Below, in pieces: positions 44,160-59,100 of a stretch of 64,000 bases of DNA. The position numbers and the translations under genes are program-made. The notes below the pieces were generated by a model, which saw only the letters and a list, made by a program, of their open reading frames with translations, was not told where the DNA came from and ran no database searches. This stretch comes from Terebella lapidaria (Eukaryota > Annelida > Polychaeta > Terebellida > Terebellidae): contig OX424563.1 of NCBI GenBank assembly GCA_949152475.1, positions 3,259,001-3,323,000 on the forward strand, written 5' to 3'. Each line of letters opens with the position of its first letter. The first letter of the stretch is position 1.

Positions 44160-47100
44160 GTAAGGGATTAAATTTCACAATAAAATAAATACAATGGTAA
44201 AATCGTTATTAAAACAAGCAAATTCACGTTACTGATATAGAAGGATATTATGGGCATGTACCTGTATACATTCTTGAAATGCGTGTTTCCCAATATTCAG
44301 GCGCAATTGTTTTGTGTTCAATTAATACTTGTGCATCTATAGGAAGATCAACTTACGAAGCACATTGAAATTGTACCTATATGATATACAATTATTTATA
44401 TGATTTTCCTTGCTTGACATTTCATCTGTTAGATGTTTAATGTCAACGGCCAATGAAAAGTGATTATTTTCTCGTGAACTTTTAAAAATGTCCATGCAGC
44501 CCCGTAACCATATCTCTGTGTGTGGTTCCCCGCTCTTGAAGCCTTTCAATTTAGAGGGAAATCGGCCTCCGGCAACTGACTTTATCGGTGACAAAATGGT
44601 TATGTAACAAATTAATATGAATTTACATGTGCGCAATAAAGCAATTATACACAATAAAATAACCACGACTCCCATCGGTTTTTGTCATGGATCAGCTTTG
44701 ATGTAACTGTCGAAAGGTCATGATGTCTGTTACACGGGGGTCTATATCATCGGCAAACTAATATTTAATGTATTTTCAAACGCGTGGGGTTTTATTTTGT
44801 GATTAATTGAAATATGATTGCGATATATTTTTACTGCTGGCGATCCGGTTGTAATAAAAGGATTGGCGAATAATGATTCATTAATGATGTGAAATTCTGA
44901 ATATTAATTTTATATTTTTGATACACATTGTTTAGTTTTGTATGTACAATTCTTGGTGAAGCAAAACTAATTTTGAAACTGGAGCAAATTACTTGTTTTC
45001 TAGTCTCTATTTTGCGTTGAACGAACCTAAAAAACGACAATTTTCAGGAACTTTGTAAAGTTTGTGGATCTCCGTAAAGGGCGAACTGTGGGGTCAAACA
45101 TGTGTGGTTGATTTTACAAAGTTGCTATTTTGCTGACGGGTCGGCAACGATCAAGACGCCAGTTCGAATTATGGAGTGTGGTCTTTATGAGGCAACTCTT
45201 CACCATGTCGTCCTGGCCGTCAAGTATTGGAGAATAGATCTTCTCAAACAGGGGAATTAGTAAGAGACTCTAGGAAACGAGCGTCCCTGTATATAATAAA
45301 AATTGCGTGCATGTGTTGCTGGTGTGTGTGTGTGTGGGGGGGGGGGGAGGGAGGGGGAAGGGGGTTGTGGTGGTATAAAATTTATCAACTGCATGCATGG
45401 ATTTACCCCCTCGCGGTCTGCAGATTTGTTCCATGATCCGGATTAGTGAGGGGGGCTAATCCGACACCCGTGTCAGCCAGAGAGAGCGGCGAGTTATTGG
45501 TGTTTTTGCTAACTAGGTGTGATACGTTCTGCCACCGTGTACGCTCCGCAGTGAATGATCCGGTTGCAGATAATTGGTCCAAAACTGACTCGGAGTATCC
45601 AAATTATTACAAAGGAGGTCAGATGGTTGGCGAGATAATCCGGATAGATTAGTAAGACGGCAGGGGCTTATTATCGGCAGGATCACTTGGCAAAAAGAAA
45701 AAAAAAATCGGGGGTAGGAGGGGGGCAAGTTATTATTTTCATATAAATTTTGTGTGAAACTTTCTGGAAAAACATAGGCGGAAATTTGCAAGGAATGACT
45801 GTATTTTTGATTTCTGTTTTGATCGTTCTGCCTGTCTTCACATAGCGTGGAGGTAAGGGCAAAATGTGACGTGATTTTTTTGCCACAATATTTCTGCTTC
45901 TCTCCACATTCAAGAGTTAGTCTTTGGTGAAAAGTCAAATTAGCTAAACTGTTATCACGTATTCTGTGCCAGTTTGTTATTGGTAAAATTTGATATTGTT
46001 ATCATTAAACACAGCAGTCTCCATTGTATGTTTGCTTTACAAGCTGAAACGAACAGTACTATAATGCAAATTGAATTTTGAACGTTGGTAACATTAACTT
46101 TTAACCTCAAACATTTTGCAACAAAGCTCGTGTTGAATTCCTGTTTGGCGAAATCAAAACCTGTTGAGTGACCTCTGCTTTGCACGATTTTTAATAGTTT
46201 GTGGATGGACCTTAGACAAATAAGCTGGTGCACGCCTGTCTGCTGGCCGCGCGGACCGTACGTTACGTGGGGTTACGGCTGGTGAGAGGTTACGTCCCAC
46301 GTGCTCACCGCCAGTAAAAGTAAACACTTTTTCGAGTGTGCAGCTCTCCACTCGGATGTAAACGAACAGTTATCTTTGCTTAGGACACGCGTCGCGCTGG
46401 GCCTCTGCAAACAAACAGTCTAATCCACGCTCTTCAGGAGTGTTTGCTTTGCTCTTGTCATATCGTGTCAATATTGAAGTCAATGGGCCTCCAATGTTGT
46501 CGTTTCTTTCAAGACGATGAATAGCGCATCATAGAAAGAAAGAAAAAATGAAACTATGGCGTCGCGTGTTCTTCAAATGGAAATCTGACGTTCTGTTATC
46601 ATAACCTAATGAATAATTTAATATTTACCACTATTATATTACCCTCAGCATATTCTATGCAGTTTATGGAGGATATGAGATTTTCGTTTTGGATTTAAAA
46701 TCCGCTCACAATGAATATGTTGAATTTGAATATGCTGAGTTGAAACTGTATCAAATTCTTGGCAGTATTTATATACATGTTCCAAGTTTCAATTGTATGT
46801 GTGCAGCTATATACGTATGCTCAAATAATAATTATTATCGATATGTATTGATCGGTTGACAGTGTCATCTGTAAAGGCATACATGTATCAGATCCTCGTA
46901 ACACGTGATTCAGTGAACATGACACAGATTACTTTGGGATTGAACTTCTGTTCACTTCAATTCATGACATTCGTCGGTTTCATGGCAATTTTAGATATTA
47001 AAATGATAAACTTTTCATGATCATTTGATATAACTTCATAGTTTTTATAGTAGACTCTTACTACCATCCATATGCTACACAATATTACCGTTTATCTTGA

Positions 47101-50100
47101 TTTCATTCGTTGGATAAAGGAATTTCGAGCGTGACAGTTAAATTTGTGTCAACGTTACATGGTTTCTGAGTGAGACTTCTAAAATGTAAACAAGAATATA
47201 ATTAAATTAGGCCCAGAACGAAAACACCAGTGTTCATGTCTGGAACTAATGACCTGCGGCCATGTTATTATGACTTCTTTGAAGTTCGTGGTGTTTGAAA
47301 CAAACTTTTTGTTGAAATATTCCTATAGTCAACATGTAACTTACGTTCCAACACGCTAAATTAGCTGCTGAAAGTTCTATTCCAAATTAAAGGGTGTGGT
47401 CTCGTTCTGAACCGGGTCCCAATTGAATTAACACGAGCCAAATGTCTCGCGATTGGTCAATTACCGAGCGTAAGAAGTCGACGTTTGCCTGCGGGCACGA
47501 TAGAGCATTAATCAATGATGTCCTATAGATCTGTAATATATCACCCTTGCACGGTCACTGCGGCTATCAAACCGACACCGTTGTCTGGAGATTGTGGGCT
47601 GGTCTCTCCTGGGCCGAATGATTAAAGGGTGCGAAATGCCACAATAGCATATGGACGATATCCGAGTGCTGGACAGATGTTAGTGCAAAAAGTTATAACA
47701 ATTAAAGCATGCTGTGGGAATAATATATACACGGAACTTCTTTGTTATCTGTAATACACGTACCTTGTGTTGTTGTCGGTGTATGCGTGTTAAAATTTTG
47801 TGATTCTTTGTAGAATAAAATATAAAACATGAAATTAGAAATGAAAATATTTTTATTTGAATAGTCGCAAATATTCCCGAGTGCATGTACGTAACAGGAA
47901 TCGGGGGGTAAATATGCACGAATAGCACTGGTTATGAATAAAAATGATTGTACCCATGAAACAACTATGTTTTATCGCACGTACATGTACATGTATATAT
48001 ATAATGAGATGTACACCGCTGGCTGCGGCATGGCGCATGTGTCATCATTGTACCGCCAGTCGCTACTCTGTCCGAAAATTGAATTTTCACCGCCACCTGT
48101 CAACATTAATCAGAATTAATGTTCAGTTTGATACCGGGATTTCACCCCTACGAACGACGGGGTTTCCAGGGCAACCCCCATACTGTGGGGGTGGGTTATG
48201 GTGGATTCCTTCAGCTGCTGCCAGGGCGTATTGAAATATTTCGAACGGGCGCATGGGTCAGGCTTCGTCTACAGTTGGAAATGCATTCCCATGTCGGTTA
48301 TCTGAAGATATCAATACATATCAACATGAATGCATGCCCAAAACCGTTTTGGTCATGAATTATTTATTTCATGTCTGAATTTATGAAATGGAATACTTTT
48401 GAAGATTAGTTTAGAAAGTTTCAAGTGAGCAGATTTATAGAAACATTGCGCACGGGACGGCATCTTACACGTGCGCCTACCTTTGCCTTCAAATTTTGTT
48501 CTAAGGGTATTTTATTCGGTTATTGGTATAATGATGTAATTGTGTGAAGAACGTGGGAGACTCAAATTAATCCTCTTCCACACTGGTAGGCCAAAAATGC
48601 ATAAAAAAGTGGAAAACTAATTTCTCTAATCAGATATGGGATGGTTGTACGTGGATGTAGACATGGTTAGTCCTCACCACGCCGTCCACATCAGCAGTAA
48701 TCTGAGGCCAAGCACATCAGACCACGCGGCAGGGGCTGCGTCATACGGCGCTAGCTTATAAACTATCCAGATATATCGACGTGATAAAACGAGAAATTAA
48801 TACGTAAATCATGGCGGACACACCACCCCCGTGCTCCGCCCCTTGCCCATCTCCCCTGTGGATTATCAGAACTTCTGGCAATTTGACAGTGCCGACAACT
48901 TTATAAATTACGCTATACGGTAGCACGTCGTTTACGCCACGCAGTAGCTAGTTACTATCGGGCTGTTAATTCCCCGATATGCGGGAATAACCATGATATT
49001 AAATGATTACTCCCACGGGGGTCAAACTGGAGAGATTTGTCTTGGCGCGAGTGAAGGTGTAAAGAAATTGCTGGGATGTGGGAGATTCTCGACTTCCCGG
49101 GACTGTTCTTAATTGGACAGACGTCGCCAGGCGTCACGCGCGTGGTACGCAAAGCTCGTGGAAGGCCAGATCCGGAATTAATGGTAGATATCACAGAGAG
49201 GGAAAACAGGGATCGTCAGCCGGCGGGCGATAATGGAGGGAAGGAATGTCGGACAACTGTCGTCCTGGTCTGGAAAACAATCAGCGACAGTATAGCGAGC
49301 GACACCTGGTGGTGCCAATCAAACGCTAGCTTTCATTCTCGTGAAAATATTCAGTTGAAGTTTGAACCGAATAAACACTGTGTAAAATGCTACTACAAAA
49401 TAATTATATAATTATAACAAATTTCATCTTCGTTCCCATGCGAATATTTATCTGATTAGCCATATACGTGCAGTTTTATACGTGCATATTGTGGTCAGAA
49501 ATCTTCCTCGTTCAAACAACCGTTCGTACGGCATTGATCAAGAGGACGTGACACTCAACTTATCACAGTATGCACGTAAAAATACACACATTGCTGACGA
49601 ATCAGTCATGTTGTCAGCAGATGATACGCGCATGCCTGAAACATGTATCAAAACATACATTATCAAGCTCAGGACGTGAGCTTATCGCGGACCGACAAAA
49701 TAATTTCCCTCGTTAGAGAGGTGATAATGTCTCTGTAGAGGTCAGAACAGTCGCTAATACGTGAATGTTGTTTCTGGCCACGGACTTGTAGTGTTTACAC
49801 ATCAACCGCCGGTCATTTGTACTAGTGATAACAAGATCTGGCTCAGTACACAGATAAGTCAGCTATCCAGGGAACTCAGAAGAAATGTGGCACTTTAATT
49901 GCCGTCTCTTGAGCACATTACAACACGTATAACTCTAATATTTGGCCATATGAACTAAGTTTTTTTCTCTTGACGCTACCATACACTGGTGACCAAATTA
50001 TTATGAATGTACTGGAAGATGTATGTCTGGTTCGTTAACAAATATCATGATTGGGAAGAGGGCGTTTGCTATGATTATTTTGTTTGGTGTGTATCTTTTT

Positions 50101-53100
50101 TTGGGTGGTAGTTTATAATTGTGATGTTTCGAATCTGCCCCGATTTTATATAAACATTTATATTTATTTTCCCTGTGGAGCGAATCTATCACGATTTATC
50201 GCCTCATTCAACCTCTCGAATTTGTCAAAATCAACTGCAATCCGAGAATAATAAATATTTAGATATGAACATGCAGTTTTCGAAATAAATCGCACATTTA
50301 GCATCGTTTTTCTGGTAAACTGCATGTGGAAAATGTGACGAAAACGACGTATTATATCACCATTCAGCCCATCATTGTTGCCAGCTGTGTATCGACCGCA
50401 ATTTGTTACAAAATTTATTTTGTCAGTGGTCGGGAATAAACACCGCTTTTCGGAAAATTTGTGAAGTAATCATTTTGAAATATTGTCGGAACTGCGCTGT
50501 TAGAATCTGTCAGATAGGCAGCGCGTGTTGCATTGTGGGACCGGTCCAGGTCACTCCTCTGATTTATAGAGATTTGCTAAATCATCTTCGGTGGCGTTAA
50601 TTTCTGGCCTGGCGCGAAAACGTTTCAATCTTATATCCACATACGAATAATAAATTGTTTTTCCCCGTCATTTCAGTACATGTCTGGACATAAAACTCAC
50701 AATGGCATTACCTTCAAGAAGTTTGGACAAAAACTGACATAACCTCAGAAAACGGTACTAAATAGTACGAAGACACCAACAGATGTTGAATACTTGTGCG
50801 TTTCAATTGCATGTTCCGAGTTCAAACCCGAGGAGTCGAAATTTCGCAGGTGCATCGGTTTGAATACCGAGGAAAAGTAGAGCGTTATGTTAATTATGAT
50901 ATGGGTTGCATACTGTTGATAACGGCCACTTAGAGTGTACCCGCATCTTTTGCTTAAGTGACACATCAATTCCTCGATAATGATATAATAACTGTCCAGA
51001 CGCCCATAAAACTGTCCGATTAGGGCTGAAAGTCCAGACAACTTTCAATGCGAGGGAGTCATCAACTACCTTATTTGTGGGAGCCGAACAATTATTTATT
51101 CATGGCACTCAAAGGTTTTTTTAGCCACTTGTTTTATAAAGATTCAATTTTATTCTCTATTTTCCAGCGCTAAATATAGGGCTTTACGTAGAACAGGTAC
51201 CTTTTGATATGCCATGGCGATCCATTCTACCCTCTGGCGAAGTTTGAATGCTCGCCATTAATTTGAACTAAATGCATTAGACTCTCGCCGTGAGAACGAT
51301 CGCCTTCTGTCTTTATTACTTCACTCGAACGTCGGCCGGGTAATTGGTTATGCAAATGAGTCACAATTAGCATTTGATTGGCCCTATTTGGTGCGATGCA
51401 GTGTATGGCAAGCACGCGGATGAATATGGCCACTCATCAGCGGAAATTAGTCCCTTGAGGCGCGTAGGGATACAATTGAACGATATATGGTCTCGGTGGA
51501 GCCAGAGATGTTCTACGGCGCGTCAACATCACGCGGCTATAGCCAAGCCATAGAGTAAACGGAAAGTTAATCAATGGGCAAGGAGTTGTGCATAAAGCAA
51601 GCAACATGTCTATAAAATCTATTAAGATACATCGTTTATCGAACATCATAATTAGCAGAAGTGACATCCAACAATGGGTCGGATCTGACTCCCTGACTCT
51701 CGGCCTTTTTACTCACGTCAGTCGTGTGCTTCCGCGGTGCCGCGGAGGAATAGAAGTGTCGTCAATGGCGGACTATCAATCTCGGACAATGCCTCATGCT
51801 CACCTGCCAATGGTGAATGGGATGCCATTTCACGAGATTGAGTCCGGAGGTGGGACGGTCTTCGATATGCCGACACCCGACACCGACAGACACAAAACTC
51901 CGAATGCAAATCCTCGCAGCTACACCATAAATTATTGAATTCTTATTGTTAGCGCTATAAGAAAAAAAAATCGTCGATTAAAAATTACATGCAGGTAATT
52001 ATTTTCATAGTCAATATCATAATTGTTAAATATTGAACCATTTATTGATATTTATCCTCCTTGATTGTGATGATAATTGCACCTTTAAATGTTATGGTTC
52101 TCATTTATTTCTCATTTGCGGGATTTTGATATCAAACATGTGTTTTTGCCAGGATATATGGCTTCAATGTACCTTCAACATTTGCATCCATATCATCGGG
52201 TAATAATGATACATTGAAATGCAACATTAACAATTTAATTAAAATTAAATGAGTGTATTCCAAATTCACTGATGATGGCAATTGCTTGAATGCCAATTAC
52301 TTCAATATTAAACGTAACGACTAAAAATCGGACCATTGATGTCACACATGTATTATGCTCATAGATGCGAGGTGTTTCTAGCAAAATGTTTGCCGCCTGT
52401 AGACTCTATGTTCAATGCCTAGAGATGTCCGTACATGTCCAGTAAGCGCCGTTTCTAGGCGCAGCACGCGCACACCCGGCCCCGTGGGACCGATAAACTG
52501 CCGCGGAAACCGGGCGATAATTGGGGATAGATTACAGCGGCAATTACTATTGATGACTATCGTTTTGTCCAGATTATCTGGCAAAGAAATAGCTGTGTCC
52601 CTGGGTGAGATGATCATTAGACTTGTCAGGGGCGGGAATGCCTGGACCACGGGGGTCGCTCGATCGCTGGCCGGGTGCCCTGTTGCTATGTCAACGCTCG
52701 TGCTGTCCGACTGCTCAGGGAGGGTAGACCGAGGGGTGACATGTGGTTGATGGGTACCAAGGTTACAGTGGCTCGTTGATCTTAAACACAACTGGAGGCT
52801 AACCATCCTATTTTGGAAAAAAGATGACACTTCTGTCCTAGTGTTCTTGTTTGAAAACCATGCTTAATTCGTGTCTTCACTTTGAGTGCACATTTGATTT
52901 TGTATTACATTGTCGGACATTCACGTACGACCTAACCAAGGGGCGTGGTAGCGGCGATGGAAGGCCATCACTAATAAGAGAGCAGCTATCTCATCATTTC
53001 ACTTTAAACGGTCAGTGGACAATGAGTGATTACCCGGGCGGTTGACAAGTGGGATTTGACTGATGTAGGTAGGGAGGGACGGGAATCCATGGTGGGTGGG

Positions 53101-56100
53101 TGGCCCGCATGGTTGGGACTGTGGGCGCCGGAGCCCCTCCCCTCTCGCACGCCTCAGCGCCCCCGCCCGGGATATCGCCACCCACGGCGCGTGAATCCAG
53201 GGCGACCACCTCACAGCTAGCAATTCGATCGAACCCGAAACCCGCACCCTGCTACGGAATGATCGAGCGGACGTACTTCCGCCAATCACGCTCATCAATT
53301 CAAACCATCCGTCCCTGTCTGCCTGCCGTCCATTATTGGAATGTCCCGCGGAAAATATACGTGCACTGGCCTGATTTATATTGACATCGTTGTGAAAGTT
53401 GACGTTGATTATATCAATCGTCAATGATGTATGTGGCCAGTGAAATTTATGGTCAGTAAAAATGTATGATTTAATAAACACGCGAGAATATTGATGGTAA
53501 CGCGTTTGATTTACTTTAGACAATTGATCTAGTCATGTCTAGCTTGGTCGAGAAAGTGACAAGATCCGCCAATGACACTGCATGGATAGTGTTGTGGTGC
53601 TCATCAAGTGGATTGGAACAAAACATCTGGTGACTCCGGCTTATGTCAGGTTGATCATATTGGGAAAATAGAACCAGCAATGGTTATTGTTTATTGCTGA
53701 AGCAAGTGACTTATTAATTGACCGAACAATAATTGAACCCCAGTGATGGAAATACACGTGAGGGAAACACTTCGACATGTGATTCTGTTGTTTTGCCTAC
53801 TATTGACATTTGTTCTGCATATTTTATCGCACACGAATGTCTGATTCTGTCCCTTTATGACATTTTGTTTTTCCGTCATTAAAGCAACTTCGATGGCAAC
53901 ATGTGAAGAAATGTGAAGAAAAACAAGTTAAACATATATTGTCATTATTCTAGGTCGGCTCGTCCCTTGAAGATTTTCTGTTTGCATCGGAATAATCTGT
54001 TTGTTTGGTTGAATTTTGCAAAAAAAAAATAACAGCTGAGTATACTGCTTCTTCACAAGTGAGCTCATAAATTTTGCAGGAAACAATTGGTAGGGTCAAA
54101 GCGCATGCGCAGTGCATGTGTATTGATTGATTGATTGATTTATTTGGGTAAAATCCATACATGTACATTCAATGTTGACACAATAGTGTACATATATAAA
54201 CAAAACCGAGGATAACACAAGAAAGCATAAAACTTATTTCCGTTGTGGTCCTCTGATGTTACCCTTGGAAAGTGGTGATAAATTTAATTATCGTTTCCAT
54301 CTGAGCGCTCCGGCTTTTGAAAGCGAGTCCCAAAGAAATGTGACGATGATTTGTGTGGTTCTGCATGTTCACAGACTTTCAAATTTCCACGTAGACTTTC
54401 AGGGATAGAGACTTCTTCATTCAAATTAAGACGGAGAACATAATTGAATTTCGAAAATAAATTTCCGATAGGCGGTAGAACAAAAAAGGACGATATATGA
54501 ATCCATTATAGGGCAACAATGAGTACCGCTGATAAAAATCTTCCTGGAGGGAAAAGAAATCCTCCCTACTATGGTGACTTATCCCTCGCAGGTCTTCAGT
54601 TGCAATACATCCCGCCAACAACTAATTGACTTCCTTTTAAACAATGACATATATTCTCTCGTGGTCCCGCTTTATGTGCTAATAGCGCCCGAGTATAGTT
54701 CACATCAGAAGCGATAAGCAAAATGAATATTTGGATGCACCAGTTGGCGTTGTTCCCTCGATAATCCCCAGGCCAGTGTGTGGAGGCCACCTAAAGGAAG
54801 TTGTGGGCATAAAACCATCGTAGATCAAAGGGAAGAGAGCCAGAGAGAGCAAATGTTACAGCTGATTGTTAGCATTTCTCGCGCACATACGAGAATGGGG
54901 TAAATTGTTGCCGGACTGGGGATAAATTGCAAAACGGGATATAGTCTGGAGTCGGTGGCCAGCGGCCGGGGCATTAGCGATTCGGGAGACGTTTTGTGAT
55001 TTATTCGCGGCGAGCTCTAGCGGGTACGTGTTGGTGCTTGGACGAGAAGATGAACCGATGTGTTGTGTCTTCTGTTCCGTGTGGCGCTCTCAGTCTGATC
55101 CTTCACACGTTCTCCGCCGCTTTGTTGAGTCCTTTTTACGTCCTTGTTTTGAGTGGTCCGTTAATTGCCCCCACGTTAATTGGAGAACAATTTATCTGGC
55201 AGGGTCCTGTCCGGTGGCGTATGGTTTGTCTCGGGGTTTTTAGCACATTTTGTACAGGCGCGTACCTCCCCTGGATCCCTGCCATGTTGCATCTTGGTCT
55301 GATGTTCAAAGCATCGAATTGCGTCTCGGTAAATAAGTCGAAAAAAATAGAGCGAATAATAATTGGCGAATAATAAACATGCAGAAATATCTGTTCCCCT
55401 TCTAGACAGAGCTAAATCAGTCAACTTGGCAGTGTAATTCATTATTGATGGATCTGAGCAATCTGAAGTATATTCGACAAAAAACATTCACACGTACGGT
55501 TTGAAGGTAAAGTACACGAGTGCAACTCGATAAATATCAACAACATTTGCCTGTGAAACCTCTCTTGTGAAAACATATTTCGGAGTTATCGCCAATTAGG
55601 GATGCATGATACGGTTACCCGGGTTTTTTGTACGGGCTATATATAACACCCCGGGGACTTTGATCCGGGATAGGTTACCTAGGCGATGAACGTTTACGAG
55701 GACTTGTCACTCGGCAACCACGCCAATGACGTGTCAGTTACGGCGGCGTTGACTGCGACAGCTTCCAGAAAAAAGCCAAGCGACGAAAACAGATTAGCGA
55801 CAGTGCATAGTACTAAGACACCAGGCTGGATGACAGGCCCAGGCTGTATCCTGTATCGCTGGCACCGAGCCGTGAGGAATGCCAGAGCTAACAGGTCACC
55901 ACGGGTGTCTGCTAAACGGCCCGTCCTCCGATATACGGCTGGGGTCATCTGCAGGGAACTGTGGCAATATATACATGCGTCTGTAGGCGTCAAGTTTCTT
56001 GCTTAGATTCTGATAAGGTTTGCTCGCATAGTTAATGTCATGTTCAGGAAATTTTACAGTAATAACAACGTGGCGATACTTATTTATGTTATACTTGAAA

Positions 56101-59100
56101 ATATCTATAATATGTGTGGCCAGTGCAAAATTTTACTATGAAATTCGTTCGTGAACTTGCTAAAATAAGATTACTGACATTTCTTAGATCACATTAAAAT
56201 ATGTTGGTATTTTAAAATCATAATAATTAAATCGTTTAACAAGTTTACTTCCAAGTAAGCCCTGTTTTCGCAATGATCAAAGTAGAATGTTGAATATCAA
56301 CACGGTTTAAAGTTGATAGAAACTTCATAAAATGCGGCTTGGGAGTTAACAGTTCGTGTAATTATATGTGAGGTTATTTGAGCGTTTATTTATTGCATCG
56401 TTTTTCGTCGTAGATATTTCGGGCCAATTTCACAGGAGAGACGGTCTACTTTTGACAAGAGAAGTGACTTTTTGTGGTCTTTTCGGAACCTTTGAAGTTG
56501 GCAGAAAAACCACATGAGCACTTGGCGTCTGTTAGATGTAACCCGTGGCTTTGTGGATGTTATGTTTGATGAGGCTCTTGGCAAGTCGAGTGTTTTGGTG
56601 TTTATTCATTTATCAAGTCTCTCAGTTCGGTAGAGCGGCCAATACGCGAGATAACAAGGTAGTCTATCTACCACATGACAGTTCCACTCCACTGACGGTC
56701 CGGAGTGGACCACAAAAAACGTCTTCACGTTATATCTTTGTCGGTAAAATATCACTAAAACACAGTGTATGTTCACGATATGTAATGATAATAAGCAAAC
56801 AAAACTCATAGTCAGCCAGCGTTGTCGGAAGACGTCTAAATAGCCAAGAAATTATAGGGTAGGTGTAAAACGGTGGCCGATACACTCCAGATCAAAGTAC
56901 CGAATGTAAACTGACACCGGGGTGATAGAACCAGGGTATACGCGCGTTACGTAAGGCTGCGTAACGTGATGGATGTCAGGCCCAGAAAAATTACGACAAC
57001 GAAAAATCGAACGAAACAAAGCCACCGATTCTTGCCAGCGAAAATTAAATATTAATAACTATACTTGGGAAAATAGACGAAAGTAATAAATCAACCTAAA
57101 CATGATAATTTGAGAACAAAAATGTCGTTCGGTACCGAGATGGGTATTATTCCTTTACTTTAATTAGAGGGCAATAGTGACGTGTAATGGATTGGGAATT
57201 AAATTTAAACACACTATTAGTGGTGTTCTAATTAATTACGCTACATTTGTGCGGATTTAAACAATAAGCAAGGCAAGGCAATGCGCATTTTTACCATCCA
57301 ATAAAACAGTAGATTTATATGCGTATATTCATTTATTGCCCTGACCCTATAATTACACGTCAGTGGTAAGACTCCTGGACGAACTTCCAATTTCTAGCCG
57401 TTGCAGCTACTATTGTGTAGGTATATGGCGATTTTTTTACGGGGGCCAATATAGGCTGCCTTGCCCAGTTTGAATGAAAAGTCTTCAACTGGAGTGTTTA
57501 AAATGGCTTCCATTTTCAAGCGCAATGTTGCCATATTTCCCAACATTTGTTACGGATATCAGCTTGGAGTCGGTTTTCCGTGTCTGTTGGGGACAGATGG
57601 TCCGAGTTACAGTAATCCAGTTATGACTACACCTCGAGGTATCGCGATATAGACGCTTATTATATTCCAGTTAATCATCCAGTGATTTGACGTTCATACT
57701 CAATATTAGCAACTTTATTGTTCATTCAAGTCGTTTCCATGTAAATGAGCTGGATGGCAGAGGTATTGTCTTTTCATTTGGCGTCGGCAATAAACAAACG
57801 AGCAAGACGTGCATGAAGCAAGGGTAACAATTACAATCCGACTGTTTGCCTGAAACACAATAGCTTATTTTGGTAAAGAATGTAACAACAAACCGAGCAA
57901 ATTTGATGTAAGTGCTAATTAAATTGACAAGAGAAAGGACGAGAGAGTGGTGTCCTATGCCTCCCCATCCCTGGTCTTGCCTGTGGCCCGCGGCTTGGTG
58001 TCACTAACGTCGTTGTTATGACAACAGATTACATGTGTCCCCGTCTGATTGTTTTGACATTTTAATGGTAACCTTCTGTTCCGCAATTTTCCATGTGCGA
58101 ATTTTATCGAGTTGCAGATATTCAAAATGAAAAATCACGAAATGCGATCAAATTATTTTTGTTTGATGTTTTGAACATGTTCCGTGTATGTTATTTAAAA
58201 ACAGAAATCTATCACCAACGTGTACATTTTTAAACGACATGGACTTTTCCTCCATCTAGGTAATATAACTTACCTCCACAATCAAACACACTTTTTGAAT
58301 TTCACGTGTGATGATAATTGCAAATAAATGATAACACAGCCATATGTGTAAATTAACAGTTTACAATTCCAAATGTATTTCAAGTAATGAGACACATGTA
58401 TACATTCAAAGGTCTATGTTATTCTAAATATGATCGTTTCACATTTGACCTGAAGAAAGAGATGTTGAAAGATACTATAATTAAGTGTTGTCGATTAGCT
58501 CTGGGCTGTGGTCACTGGCGCAAAGTAACAGAGCTTGACCCCTAAGCCAGAGTGACACAGTAACCGTCACCATGGTGACCTCTGACCCCTCACAAAGCCA
58601 CTGTACCCTCCGGTTAGACTTGCTGCCATGGAGCCCGCCTGGAGCCACCCATGTGTGCAGCTCTGTACGTGGTTACGGGGTGATGAACGGGGTGCCTAGG
58701 CCAATTATACCCACAGCTTTACTATAGTACATAACCTTTATCCAAGGGCAGTATATTTCGGTAATCATGGGGCTCTGGATTTGACTGGAACGAATAATTG
58801 GCGTGAAGATATGAACCATATGGGAGATTAGAGATGATGTATTTGATAGCTGCACGGATCAGTCAGTGCTGCTCTGCGCAGGGAGATAATTCGTCCAACT
58901 CTTTGATATTGCTATATATAATTTTTGCCTCTAGGTAAATTTCTACCTTGTTTATGGAAGATGGGAAGGTTCAAACTATCGCACATGTATAGCATCTCCA
59001 ATAAGCAATCTTGGGCAGCGTATAACCGATTTGATGATTCAAAATGCATTAATGTTTTTTGCTATGGGAAAAAGTATTAAAAATCATGCTATACGGGAAA

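Noticed and set aside
52378-53523. Frames of 111-174 codons in the lbx intron on both strands.
   Set aside because: GC-rich patches opening several overlapping frames at once; none has a recognisable motif.
56625-56645. TCAGTTCGGTAGAGCGGC resembles a tRNA A-box.
   Set aside because: No matching B-box or cloverleaf downstream; probably chance or a very old tRNA-derived scrap.
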